From contig CAMJES010000002.1 of the NCBI GenBank assembly GCA_946404705.1, forward strand, positions 1-29,778: DNA of 29,778 nucleotides, in the 5' to 3' direction. Made by a program: the position numbers and the translations under genes. Every line of letters starts with the position of its first letter. Positions within the stretch are counted from its first letter, which is position 1. Source of the DNA: an uncultured Ruminococcus sp. Lineage in GTDB: Bacteria > Bacillota > Clostridia > Oscillospirales > Ruminococcaceae. The notes under the pieces are model-generated. The model was not told where the DNA came from and did no database searches. It saw only the letters and a program-made list of their open reading frames with translations. Below, piece by piece: positions 7,682 through 15,294 of this stretch.

Positions 7682-7907
7682 TTATACTAAACACTACATA
7701 AAATTAAAACAATCAAGCCGACAATCTTGTAACTGTTGAAAATAGTTTTTATATTAATACTGATCCCCGATAAAAGTGTAGACGAAAAAATCGACGCAAA
7801 ATTCATATATGCGAATTTTTGCTTGATTTTTTGTACACTTTTTTATCGGGGATTAGAATAAGATTTCGGTGCAGATTTTTCCGGTATTATTTTAGTGTTT
7901 AATGTTA
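7682..7907. repeat. palindromic repeat, family 1 copy 2, split by an inner element
   Basis: The left part (7682-7728) matches copy 1 through 'TTATACTAAACAC' and 'AATCAAGCCGACAATCT'. The right part (7861-7907) matches through 'GATTTCGG.GCAGATTTTT' and 'GTGTTTA'. The intervening ~130 bases are absent from copy 1 and contain a separate palindrome. The outer terminus overlaps the TAA of rsmG. Confidence 0.7.
7763..7853. repeat. inner palindromic element, family 2
   Basis: Perfect 9-bp ends ATCCCCGAT (7763-7771) and their complement (7845-7853) continue into nearly continuous pairing (AAAAGTGTA, AAAAAATC, GCAAAATTC blocks) to the centre, so ~91 bp fold into one hairpin. It sits inside family 1 copy 2. 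No clear target duplication is visible. Confidence 0.7.
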
Positions 7908-8612
7908 AAGCGGTTTCTTATCGATCTGTGACGGATTTCTCGGGTATTTTGCAGGAGTATCCTTGATTTTTTTGTAAACAACAAGCTGACGTTTATCTCC
8001 GCACGGAAGCTGATATTCTGTTATATCAGCGATTTCTGCCCCAAGAGTGCGATAAGCCGTAAACGAATCCTTTGCATTTTCATTAGGCCCTTTGAGAGCG
8101 ATGAAACATCCGCCGACATTGACATAAGGCAGGCAGTATTCGCATAAAATTGGCAGCGGCGCAACTGCACGAGCGGTAGCAATATCAAATTTCTCTCGAA
8201 GTTCGGGTTTTTTCGCACCGTCCTCCGCTCTTGAATGAATGCAGTTCATACCAAGCGAAAATCTGTCCGAAACTTCCGAAAGAAAATTCACCCTTTTGTT
8301 AAGACTGTCAAGGAGTGTCACCTTCAAGTCGTTTCGATAAATCTTCATTGGAATTCCCGGAAAGCCTGCACCCGTGCCAACATCGATTACACTCGCATTT
8401 TGCGGAATTATATCATTTCTGAACGCCGCAAGACTGTCCAAAAAGTGTTTTTCCGTTATTCCCTGCGCGTCCGTTATCGCCGTAAGATTGATTTTCTCAT
8501 TCCATTCCACAAGCAGCTCTGCATAAGCGTCAAACTGCCTGTACATATCCTCGCTAAGACATAAACCAAAGCTTCGGAACATTTCTTCCGCTTCATTATA
8601 CGGTAAAATCAA
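7905..8612 (-). CDS. rsmG: 16S rRNA (guanine-N7) methyltransferase RsmG
   Basis: The 235-residue GidB/RsmG-family enzyme methylates N7 of G527 in 16S rRNA using S-adenosylmethionine. The SAM-binding loop is 'VIDVGTGAGFPGIPMKI' near residue 75, after the family's 'VEWNEKINLTAI' motif, and 'ATARAVAPL' follows near residue 145. The start is TTG, supported by AGGAGG seven bases before it. It follows mnmG by 44 bases, a gap that also contains a parS site. The last residues (PAKYPRNPSQIDKKPL) and the stop codon touch the end of a palindromic repeat. Confidence 0.93.
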   Translation of the reverse strand: MILPYNEAEEMFRSFGLCLSEDMYRQFDAYAELLVEWNEKINLTAITDAQGITEKHFLDSLAAFRNDIIPQNASVIDVGTGAGFPGIPMKIYRNDLKVTLLDSLNKRVNFLSEVSDRFSLGMNCIHSRAEDGAKKPELREKFDIATARAVAPLPILCEYCLPYVNVGGCFIALKGPNENAKDSFTAYRTLGAEIADITEYQLPCGDKRQLVVYKKIKDTPAKYPRNPSQIDKKPL

Positions 8613-8638
8613 GGCTGAACCTCCTTTTGTAATATAAA

Positions 8639-8654
8639 TGTTCCACGTGGAACA
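8639..8654. promoter_or_regulatory. parS: parS site 3
   Basis: This is the same perfect palindrome as site 1, TGTTCCACGTGGAACA. It is two bases beyond the mnmG stop codon and just upstream of the rsmG ribosome site. Confidence 0.85.
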
Positions 8655-8656
8655 TT

Positions 8657-10537
8657 TCAGTTTGACTTACGCTGACTTGAAAGCCATATTATAAGTACGC
8701 TTACATCGGCAGGAGAAACACCCGAAATTCGGCTTGCCTGCCCAATATTTGCAGGCTGTATGCGGTTAAGCTTCTCTGTTGCTTCAAGGCTTAAACCCTT
8801 GATGTTGTTATAGTCAAAATCAGTCGGAAGCAGCTTGCTTTCAAGCTTTTGAATATGCTCAACGTCAAGAAGCTGTCTTGCAATATAACCCTCATACTCG
8901 ATTTTTAGTCCGACCTGTTCTCTGACTTCATAAGGTAGCTCGGGACGGTTTACATCAAACGGAGCCAAATCATCATACGATATCTGCGGACGTTTGATAA
9001 GTTCGGAAAGACGAATGCCCGTTGAAACGGTCGCCGTACCCTTTTCTTCAAGCAGTTTGTTAAGCTCCTCGGTAGGCGGAATTGAAGTTCTCTTTATACG
9101 ATGAATTTCGTGGTCGATCTGCTCTTGCTTTTCGAGAAATTTATTATAACGCTCATCGGAGATAAGTCCTATCTCGTGTCCAAGCGGAGTTAAACGCTCA
9201 TCGGCATTGTCCTGACGAAGCAGAAGTCTGTACTCGCTGCGTGAAGTCATCATACGATAAGGGTCGGAGCAGCCTTTTATAACAAGGTCGTCGATAAGCG
9301 TTCCAATATAAGATGAAGAACGTGAAAGTTCAATTGGCGGAAGTCCCTTGACCGCTCTTGCGGCGTTGATACCTGCAACAATACCTTGTGCGGCAGCTTC
9401 TTCATAACCCGAAGTGCCGTTGAACTGACCTGCGCCGTAAAGCCCGCTCACCTTTTTGAATTCAAGGCTGTGCTTTAAGTCGAGCGGATTGCAGCAGTCA
9501 TATTCGATAGCATAAGCATTTCGCATTATCTCGACATTTTCCAGTCCCTTTATCGTGCGCAGGAACTTTATCTGAACGTCCTCAGGGAGTGAAGACGACA
9601 TTCCCTGTAAATAGTATTCGTCTGTTTCAAGTCCCATCGGCTCGATGAAAAGCTGATGACGCGGCTTTTCGGAGAAACGCATTATCTTGTCCTCTATCGA
9701 AGGGCAGTAACGTGGGCCTATCGCATTTATCCTGCCCGAATAGATAGGTGAACGACCTATGTTTTCACGAATAACGTTGTGCGTATCTTCATTTGTATAT
9801 GCAATGTAGCAGGAAACGATGTTTTCCAGACCCTCGCGCTTAGTTTCAAAGGAAAACGGCTGGATATCCTCATCGCCGTCCTGACGTTCAAGAGCGTCAA
9901 AGTTTATCGAACGCTTATGAACTCGTGAGGGTGTTCCCGTTTTAAAGCGGCGGATCTCTATGCCGAGGTTGCGCAGGCTGTCGGTGAGAAACTTTGCAGG
10001 AAGAGTAGCATCGGGGCCGCTTTCATAAGATACCTCTCCGACATGGATAACGCCGCCGAGGTATGTACCCGTTGCAATTATCGCAGCCTTGACCGAATAA
10101 TCGGCACCGAGGCGTGTGCGGATACCCGTGACCTTTCCGTTTTCGGTGAGTATCTCTGCGACCTCCGCCTGCTTGACGTCAAGGTTTTCCTGCGCCTCGC
10201 AAGTCTTCTTCATTCGGTTGTGATATTTCACTCTGTCCGCCTGAACACGCAGGCTGTGAACAGCAGGGCCTTTCCCGCGGTTGAGCATACGGCTCTGAAT
10301 AAAACATTCGTCCGCAGCCTTGCCCATTTCGCCGCCAAGTGCGTCTATCTCACGGACAAGGTGACCCTTTGCTGTTCCGCCGATAGAAGGATTGCATGGC
10401 ATATTTGCAATGCTGTCAAGCGAGATAGTAAAAAGCACGGTCTTTGCACCAAGCCGAGCCGAAGCAAGTGCAGCTTCAACTCCGGCGTGGCCTGCGCCGA
10501 TAACGGCTACATCATAATCATCTATATAATAGCTCAT
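8657..10537 (-). CDS. mnmG: tRNA uridine-34 modification enzyme MnmG (GidA), FAD-binding
   Basis: The 626-residue protein works with MnmE to add carboxymethylaminomethyl to wobble uridine-34 of several tRNAs. The FAD-binding 'AVIGAGHAGVEAALASARLG' is at residues 11-30. 'NMPCNPSIGGTAKGHLVREIDALGG' lies close behind it (given here in pieces: NMPCNPSIGG, then AKGHLVREIDALGG). Conserved 'YCPSIEDKI' and a C-terminal helical domain that ends 'ISGVSPADVSVLIIWL' follow. I chose the ATG at 10537 because AAAGGAAA lies just upstream and the family begins this way; an upstream codon would add nine residues running into mnmE. It starts 11 bases after mnmE, so the pair is an operon. Confidence 0.95.
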   Translation of the reverse strand: MSYYIDDYDVAVIGAGHAGVEAALASARLGAKTVLFTISLDSIANMPCNPSIGGTAKGHLVREIDALGGEMGKAADECFIQSRMLNRGKGPAVHSLRVQADRVKYHNRMKKTCEAQENLDVKQAEVAEILTENGKVTGIRTRLGADYSVKAAIIATGTYLGGVIHVGEVSYESGPDATLPAKFLTDSLRNLGIEIRRFKTGTPSRVHKRSINFDALERQDGDEDIQPFSFETKREGLENIVSCYIAYTNEDTHNVIRENIGRSPIYSGRINAIGPRYCPSIEDKIMRFSEKPRHQLFIEPMGLETDEYYLQGMSSSLPEDVQIKFLRTIKGLENVEIMRNAYAIEYDCCNPLDLKHSLEFKKVSGLYGAGQFNGTSGYEEAAAQGIVAGINAARAVKGLPPIELSRSSSYIGTLIDDLVIKGCSDPYRMMTSRSEYRLLLRQDNADERLTPLGHEIGLISDERYNKFLEKQEQIDHEIHRIKRTSIPPTEELNKLLEEKGTATVSTGIRLSELIKRPQISYDDLAPFDVNRPELPYEVREQVGLKIEYEGYIARQLLDVEHIQKLESKLLPTDFDYNNIKGLSLEATEKLNRIQPANIGQASRISGVSPADVSVLIIWLSSQRKSN

Positions 10538-10548
10538 AAAAATTTCCT

Positions 10549-11922
10549 TTATTTTCCAACGCAAAAATGCGAGAACACTTCATTCACAACGGCTTCGCTT
10601 GTGCGTTCGCCGGTCAGTTCAAGAAGATAATTTTCGCTTTCATCTATAAGAATTGTCACAGCGTCAAGAGTTGAACCAAATTTTATTGCTTCAATGCTCT
10701 CGTTAAGACTGTTCAGAGCATTTCTCACACAGTCACGCTGGCGTTCGTTTGCAATAATGCCCGAATCGTAATTTATGCTGTTCGTTTTAAACATTTCCGT
10801 CAGCACAGCTTGCAGTTTGTCAAGTCCGTCTGCCGATTTTGCAGATATCTCTATAACAGAAGAAAATCTTGAACGGATAAAGTCCGCGTCTATCGAAGCT
10901 TCAAGATCGATCTTGTTTATAACAGCAACAGCGTTCTTTCCGCTGCATTTGTCGCAAATCTCGATATCCTCGGGAGTAAGAACCTGCGAATTATCGAAAA
11001 CGGCAAGCACAAGGTCAGCCGAATTAATCTTTTCCTCTGCCTTTTTCACGCCAAAGCCCTCAACAATATCCTCTGTTTCACGAATTCCTGCCGTATCGGA
11101 CAGACGAAGCACAATATCACCGAGCCGAACCGATTCTTCAACTATATCACGGGTCGTTCCTGCTATATCGGTGACAATGCTTCGCTCGCAGCCACTTAAA
11201 AGATTCATAAGAGTGCTTTTTCCAACGTTTGGCTTGCCGATTATCGCAGTATCAATTCCGCTGCGCAGGATTTTTCCGTAATCATAGGTTGAAAGTATAT
11301 CTTCAAGTAAAGCTTTTGCACTTGTCAACGTTCCGAGCATTGCTTCCTCGTCCACCTCTGGAATGTCCTCCTCGGGGTAGTCGTTCCAAGCGGCAAGCTC
11401 ACCGAGAAGATGAAGCAGAGATGAGGATATTCCGCTTATCCTGCCGAAAAGAGCGCCCTTTTTGAGTGCCGCTGCCGAACGCAGGCTTGCGCTGCCCTCC
11501 GCGGAGATAATATCCATAACGGACTCCGCTTCTATAAGGTTCATTTTTCCGTTCAGGAATGCTCGCTTTGTGAACTCCCCTGCTTCTGCAGGTCGTGCGC
11601 CGAGCGAATATACAAGCTTCAAGATATTTTCCGTTACAAAAATTCCGCCGTGGCAGGATATTTCCGCAACGTTTTCCCCCGTGTATGACCTTGGAGTGTG
11701 GAAAACTGTAAGAACGCACTCGTCATAGAATTCTCCGTCATATTCTATTCTGCCGAAAGCGCAGGTATAGCCTTTCATTTCGGACGGTTTGAGCTTGTCA
11801 GAAATGGGAGTGAATATTCTGTCGCAGATTGAAAAAGCTTCTTCGCCGCTTATTCGTATGACCGCAATTCCGCCTGCACCTCTCGGTGTGGAAACGGCGG
11901 CTATCGTGTTTGACCTTGCCAT
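10549..11922 (-). CDS. mnmE: tRNA modification GTPase MnmE (TrmE)
   Basis: The 457-residue protein is MnmG's partner. It has an N-terminal folate-binding domain (1 to ~118), a helical domain, and an inserted GTPase domain with G1 'GKPNVGKST' (229-237), 'GTTRD' (255-259), 'DTAG' (276-279) and 'NKID' (about 336). It ends in the family's CxGK motif (HFCVGK), whose cysteine is conserved. GGAGG precedes the ATG. Downstream mnmG follows in 11 bases, with its ribosome site overlapping the mnmE stop codon; upstream, three stem-loops separate it from jag, so it may be partly insulated from the rpmH promoter. Confidence 0.95.
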   Translation of the reverse strand: MARSNTIAAVSTPRGAGGIAVIRISGEEAFSICDRIFTPISDKLKPSEMKGYTCAFGRIEYDGEFYDECVLTVFHTPRSYTGENVAEISCHGGIFVTENILKLVYSLGARPAEAGEFTKRAFLNGKMNLIEAESVMDIISAEGSASLRSAAALKKGALFGRISGISSSLLHLLGELAAWNDYPEEDIPEVDEEAMLGTLTSAKALLEDILSTYDYGKILRSGIDTAIIGKPNVGKSTLMNLLSGCERSIVTDIAGTTRDIVEESVRLGDIVLRLSDTAGIRETEDIVEGFGVKKAEEKINSADLVLAVFDNSQVLTPEDIEICDKCSGKNAVAVINKIDLEASIDADFIRSRFSSVIEISAKSADGLDKLQAVLTEMFKTNSINYDSGIIANERQRDCVRNALNSLNESIEAIKFGSTLDAVTILIDESENYLLELTGERTSEAVVNEVFSHFCVGK

Positions 11923-11941
11923 AAATTCCTCCGAATAAAAT

Positions 11942-12024
11942 TATTCCTTGTTGGAATAATAGAATACCGCACAAAGTGAATTGTGCGGTAAAACTTTAGG
12001 AAAACCGTATTTAAGCGGTTTCCT
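11942..12024 (-). other. three consecutive stem-loops between jag and mnmE
   Basis: In transcript order: AGGAAACCG pairing with CGGTTTTCCT right after the jag stop; a perfect 9-bp ACCGCACAA/TTGTGCGGT stem (11967-11990); and a perfect 7-bp TTATTCC/GGAATAA stem (11942-11960). None is followed by a strong T-run, so partial termination, attenuation or RNA processing is more likely than full termination. Confidence 0.55.
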
Positions 12025-12809
12025 TAGATGTCGATTTTGCCGTAAAGGTCGCCCGAAATGAGGTCGTCCTCCGGCTTAGGCTTTTTATATTCCTTTTCAA
12101 ATGATGTCTTCATCATATCGAGCGAACGCGGTGTGATCTCACCGTTTCTCTTTCCGCCCTTCTTATAGCCTGTCTTGCCATCTCTTCTCGGGCGCGGATT
12201 TGTGGACGAGATAGAAACCTTTCTGTAAGGCTCTTCGCCGATGCTTTTGGAGGTAACGCCCTCGATGTTTGCTACTGCGGAGTGAATGATGCGTCTTTCA
12301 TAGGGATTCATCGGTTCAAGAGTTGTGGTTCTGCCTGTTCTGATAACAGTCTTGGATATCTTAACTGCAAGGTCTTCAAGGATAGCCTTTCTCTTTTCAC
12401 GATAGCCGCAGGAGTCAACGTTGATGCGGTAGTATTCCTTATCACCTTTATTTGCGGTCATTGAAGCAAGGTACTGGATAGCGTCGAGGGTTTCTCCTCT
12501 TCTGCCGATGATAGCTCCGCTTGTGTCGCCGAGTATCTCGATAACAGCGCCTTCTTCATTTTCGGTTACGTTAAGTGAGGAATCAATGCCCATATTATCA
12601 AGAATTCCCTTGATATAGTCTGCTGCGACCTGAGCCTTTGAGGGTTCGTATTCTGCTTCGACCTTTGCTTCGCCCTTCATAATACCGAAAAGACCTTTTT
12701 TCGGCTCTTCAAGGACATTGAAACTGATCTTGCTTTCTTCCGCGCCGAATTCTGCTGCTGCCATAGCCTTAGCTTCCTCTATGGACTTGGCTGTAAAAAC
12801 CTTTTTCAT
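12024..12809 (-). CDS. jag: RNA-binding protein Jag/KhpB (SpoIIIJ-associated)
   Basis: The 261-residue protein has the three Jag parts in order: Jag-N (1 to ~50, 'FTAKSIEEAKAMAAAEFG'), a KH domain (about 75-150) with the RNA-contact loop GRRG inside 'GAIIGRRGETLDAIQYL', and an R3H domain (about 155-215, 'EPMNPYERRIIHSAVANI'). The C-terminal ~50 residues are basic and low-complexity, an addition beyond R3H. Jag/KhpB binds RNA with KhpA and affects cell elongation in streptococci. It follows yidC by about 59 bases, the usual pairing. GAGGAG precedes the ATG. Confidence 0.93.
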   Translation of the reverse strand: MKKVFTAKSIEEAKAMAAAEFGAEESKISFNVLEEPKKGLFGIMKGEAKVEAEYEPSKAQVAADYIKGILDNMGIDSSLNVTENEEGAVIEILGDTSGAIIGRRGETLDAIQYLASMTANKGDKEYYRINVDSCGYREKRKAILEDLAVKISKTVIRTGRTTTLEPMNPYERRIIHSAVANIEGVTSKSIGEEPYRKVSISSTNPRPRRDGKTGYKKGGKRNGEITPRSLDMMKTSFEKEYKKPKPEDDLISGDLYGKIDI

Positions 12810-12868
12810 TTAAAATGCTCCTCTCGAAAAATAGAATTATATTCTTCGGCAACCGCCGTGGAAACGCT

Positions 12869-14032
12869 TTAATCATTATCGTCTTCGTAGTATTCATCGC
12901 CGTACTTTTCAGCTTGCCTTTTTCTTGCTTCGTTGATAAGTCTGCGTTCATATTCTTTCTGCTGCGACTTGGAGAGCTTTATTTCACCCTCGTCATCATC
13001 ATCGGAAACTTTAGAGGTTGCTGCGCCTGAGCGTCCGCCGTTCTGAGCAGCCATTTGTTCCTGCATAAGCTGCTGATAGCGTTCCATCATACCCTTTTTC
13101 TTTTGGTTCTTCTTTTTGAGCTTATCCTTTTCAACAAGCTTCTGAACATATTCGGGCGTGTATATCTTGTTTAATATTATAGACTGGAGGAAAGCGAAGA
13201 ATGCCGAAGCTGCCCAGTAAAAACCGATAGCTGCAGGATACTTATAAGCGATCCATATAGCGAATATCGGCATACCGAATGTAAGCAGGAGCATTGAACC
13301 CTGCTGAGGGCCTGCTGCTGCCGCGGGGTTCATCTTCTTCTGGCGTATCTGGCTGTAAATGGATGCAGCCATCTGGAATACACCGGACATAATAGGTATA
13401 AGCAGGAGTATTATTGCCGATCTGTCCCATACTTCGGGGTGGAATGTCGGTGTAAGGTCGAGGTCAACTCCTAACAAAGTGTTGTTGAATTCGAGAACCT
13501 TTGCTTTAAGTTCATCAAACATCGGATCGGAGAAAAGTCCTACATAATTAGGGTCTTTTATCGCCTGTGTGATATAAATTTCGGGACGAACGGAGAAATA
13601 ACTGTTTCCCGTTGCGATAGGAGTATCTTTAAGAAGCTCGGTCGCCGCCGTGATGATATCGTCCTTTATCCTCAGAATGTGAGTTATCGGACGGTAAACG
13701 ACATCGAATATACCGTAAAGTATTGGGAACTGGATGAGCAGCGGCAGACACGAACCCATAGGGTTGCAATTTTCTTCCGCATAAAGCTTCATTACCTCTT
13801 CGTTATACTTTTCCTGATTTTTTCCGTACTGCTTTTTAAGCTTGTCAAGCTTTGGCTGGAGTGACTGCATTACGACTGTTGATTTCTGTGTTTTTATCTG
13901 CGACGGGATCATTATAAGCTTTGTAACGATAGTAAAAAGTACGATCGCAAGCGCATAATTATTGCAGATCTGATAGAACAGCCACATTATCCAGCCGAGA
14001 GGATAACCGATTATTCTGCTGATGATGCCCAT
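12869..14032 (-). CDS. yidC: membrane protein insertase YidC (SpoIIIJ/Oxa1 family)
   Basis: The 387-residue protein inserts membrane proteins alone or with Sec. The core 60-kDa inner membrane protein fold is clear: a first membrane helix, the positive hydrophilic hairpin ('PKLDKLKKQYGKNQEKYN'), 'NPMGSCLPLLIQFPILYGIF', then further helices, with a long non-membrane insert at about residues 120-200. Unlike Bacillus SpoIIIJ, it has no lipoprotein signal at the N-terminus. The C-terminal ~70 residues are highly charged, ending in an acidic run, and are probably cytoplasmic. I chose the ATG at 14032 because GGAGGT is placed just before it; an upstream TTG overlaps that ribosome site. Confidence 0.94.
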   Translation of the reverse strand: MGIISRIIGYPLGWIMWLFYQICNNYALAIVLFTIVTKLIMIPSQIKTQKSTVVMQSLQPKLDKLKKQYGKNQEKYNEEVMKLYAEENCNPMGSCLPLLIQFPILYGIFDVVYRPITHILRIKDDIITAATELLKDTPIATGNSYFSVRPEIYITQAIKDPNYVGLFSDPMFDELKAKVLEFNNTLLGVDLDLTPTFHPEVWDRSAIILLLIPIMSGVFQMAASIYSQIRQKKMNPAAAAGPQQGSMLLLTFGMPIFAIWIAYKYPAAIGFYWAASAFFAFLQSIILNKIYTPEYVQKLVEKDKLKKKNQKKKGMMERYQQLMQEQMAAQNGGRSGAATSKVSDDDDEGEIKLSKSQQKEYERRLINEARKRQAEKYGDEYYEDDND

Positions 14033-14094
14033 TTTGACCTCCAAAATTCAAAAATATCTCTATATAAAATACATAATGTAATATATATTCGATT

Positions 14095-14376
14095 TTATAA
14101 ATCTTGTATATTAGTTTCTTTTTCTTCACGCCGCTTGCGGCTTTTCAGGGTATAAAGATAAAACTTTTCGGGAACTTTGTCCACTCCGCCGTTACTGTAC
14201 GGATTGCATCGGAGAAGCCTCCATACGGACAAAACCGAGCCTTTTACTGCGCCGTGTTTGCGAAGCGCTTCAAGCGCATAAGCCGAACAAGTCGGATAAT
14301 ACTTGCAGCAAGGCGGCTTCAGCGGAGATAAAAATTTTCTATAAAATTTTACCAATAGTGATAAAACATATTTCAT
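14095..14376 (-). CDS. yidD: membrane protein insertion efficiency factor YidD
   Basis: This 93-residue protein has the YidD hallmarks: an N-terminal amphipathic helix ('LLVKFYRKFLSPLK'), the cysteine-containing 'CCKYYPTCSAYALEAL', and 'WRLLRCNPYSNGGVDKVP'. YidD helps YidC-dependent insertion at the inner face of the membrane. It lies between rnpA and yidC as usual. No clear ribosome binding site is visible upstream of the ATG, which is unusual in this cluster, so translation may depend on coupling or be weak. Confidence 0.9.
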   Translation of the reverse strand: MKYVLSLLVKFYRKFLSPLKPPCCKYYPTCSAYALEALRKHGAVKGSVLSVWRLLRCNPYSNGGVDKVPEKFYLYTLKSRKRREEKETNIQDL

Positions 14377-14414
14377 ATAACAAATAGTATACTACTAATA
14401 GTATAAATTTAAGA

Positions 14415-14801
14415 TTATGTTCCTGTTTGTTTATTAGATTTAGACGATTTATTTCGTTTTCGGGGATTGGGATCATTCATCGCCGGAATGACCCTTGTTG
14501 TGAAAAATCTGCTGATATCGGTAGATTTACATTCGCCGCAGCCCTCACGAGAAACGACAACAATGTTATAGCCCTTAGGGAACAGCTCCTCGTTTTCGCG
14601 GTAAGCCTGACGGATGATCCTGCGGCAGCGGCTTCGGATAACTGCGTTGCCGGTTTTCTTTCCGGTGGAGATTCCGAGCTTGTTCTGCGGAGTGCCGTTC
14701 CTGCGGAAATACACCACGCAGGCTTTTCCGCAGACATAGTTTCCTCTTTTGAAAAGGTTCAGAAACTCCTTATTCTCTTTCATTTTAATAGTATAGATCA
14801 T
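14415..14801 (-). CDS. rnpA: ribonuclease P protein component RnpA
   Basis: The 128-residue basic protein is the protein subunit of RNase P, which trims tRNA 5' ends. It has 'KENKEFLNLFKRGNYV', the strand 'CVVYFRRNG', and the signature helix 'KKTGNAVIRSRCRRIIRQAYREN', here given as KKTGNAVIRSRC then RRIIRQAYREN. The normally conserved RNR triplet reads RSR, a common type of variation. The start is uncertain. ATG 14801 aligns with the usual N-terminus and has GGCGG before it; ATG 14783 would remove the first strand and has no ribosome site. The C-terminal KRNKSSKSNKQTGT tail is lineage-specific. A terminator-like hairpin separates it from rpmH. Confidence 0.9.
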   Translation of the reverse strand: MIYTIKMKENKEFLNLFKRGNYVCGKACVVYFRRNGTPQNKLGISTGKKTGNAVIRSRCRRIIRQAYRENEELFPKGYNIVVVSREGCGECKSTDISRFFTTRVIPAMNDPNPRKRNKSSKSNKQTGT

Positions 14802-14820
14802 AAAAACCGCCGATATCTTT

Positions 14821-14868
14821 AAATTAAAAGAAAAAGACCACAAAAGGGCAGCTTTCCCGATTGCGGTC
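14821..14868 (-). terminator. terminator/attenuator between rpmH and rnpA
   Basis: On the minus strand GACCGCAA pairs with TTGTGGTC (one G-T pair), with an inner GGG/CCC pairing, and is followed by TTTTTCTTTT. It lies in the rpmH-rnpA gap, so it likely ends most rpmH transcripts and lets a fraction continue into rnpA-yidC-jag. Confidence 0.7.
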
Positions 14869-14890
14869 ATCTTGAGCGTAGACTCATACA

Positions 14891-14919
14891 AAGGGGCAGA
14901 AATATATTTTTGCCCCCTT
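14891..14919 (-). other. GC-rich stem-loop directly downstream of rpmH
   Basis: AAGGGGGCA pairs with TGCCCCTT (one bulged base), and the AT-rich centre can pair further. There is no T-run on either side, so it looks more like an RNA processing or stabilising structure than a terminator. Confidence 0.5.
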
Positions 14920-14931
14920 CATAATTTTTCA

Positions 14932-15066
14932 TTAGTAAGTGAGTCTTTTTCTGCCCTTAGCACGTCTTCTTGCCAGTACCTTACGACCGTTTCTTGTTGC
15001 CATTCTCTTCATGAAGCCGTGTTCTTTTTTTCTGTGAAGCTTCTTAGGCTGGTATGTTCTTTTCAT
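14932..15066 (-). CDS. rpmH: 50S ribosomal protein L34
   Basis: This 44-codon gene translates as MKRTYQPKKLHRKKEHGF... and ends ...RRRAKGRKRLTY, an almost standard L34. It is extremely basic, as expected for a protein buried in 23S rRNA. AGGAGG lies eight bases before the ATG. A consensus promoter ~110 bases upstream makes it the first gene of the rpmH-rnpA-yidD-yidC-jag-mnmE-mnmG block. L34 is the usual neighbour of dnaA; here an extra gene separates them. Confidence 0.96.
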   Translation of the reverse strand: MKRTYQPKKLHRKKEHGFMKRMATRNGRKVLARRRAKGRKRLTY

Positions 15067-15178
15067 TGTTTAACTCCTCCTTTTATTTTTAGGTAATGGG
15101 CATTGCCCCTTCATTCGACAATATCCTATGCCGAAAAAGCATATTATACAAGGGTTACAGACACCCTATCAATTTATT

Positions 15179-15208
15179 ATTATATTTCATTTTATGCCGC
15201 CGTGTCAA
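15179..15208 (-). promoter_or_regulatory. strong promoter of rpmH
   Basis: Minus-strand TTGACA (15203-15208) and TATAAT (15179-15184) are both perfect with an 18-base spacer. The leader of roughly 105 bases contains two small stems: AGGGT/ACCCT near 15152-15167, and GGGCA/TGCCC near 15098-15108. Confidence 0.85.
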
Positions 15209-15294
15209 GTGTTTTTTTCAATTTTTTTCAGTTTTTTTATTTTCCGCTCATTTTCATAAAAAACTTAGAATTAAAACCTCAAATTTAGGATTTT

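Larger units (their letters stand above)
7538..7904. other. 367-bp intergenic region, rsmG to noc
   Basis: No gene is visible. It contains the noc ribosome site and promoter (7569-7577) and, from 7682 on, a palindromic element interrupted by a second palindromic element. No separate rsmG terminator is seen; the outer palindrome starts within the rsmG stop codon and may fill that role. Confidence 0.8.

Noticed and set aside
11966..11990. Hairpin before mnmE considered as a tRNA-modification-related riboswitch
   Set aside because: It is a simple 9-bp stem with no conserved aptamer-like loops and no terminator alternative that I can draw.
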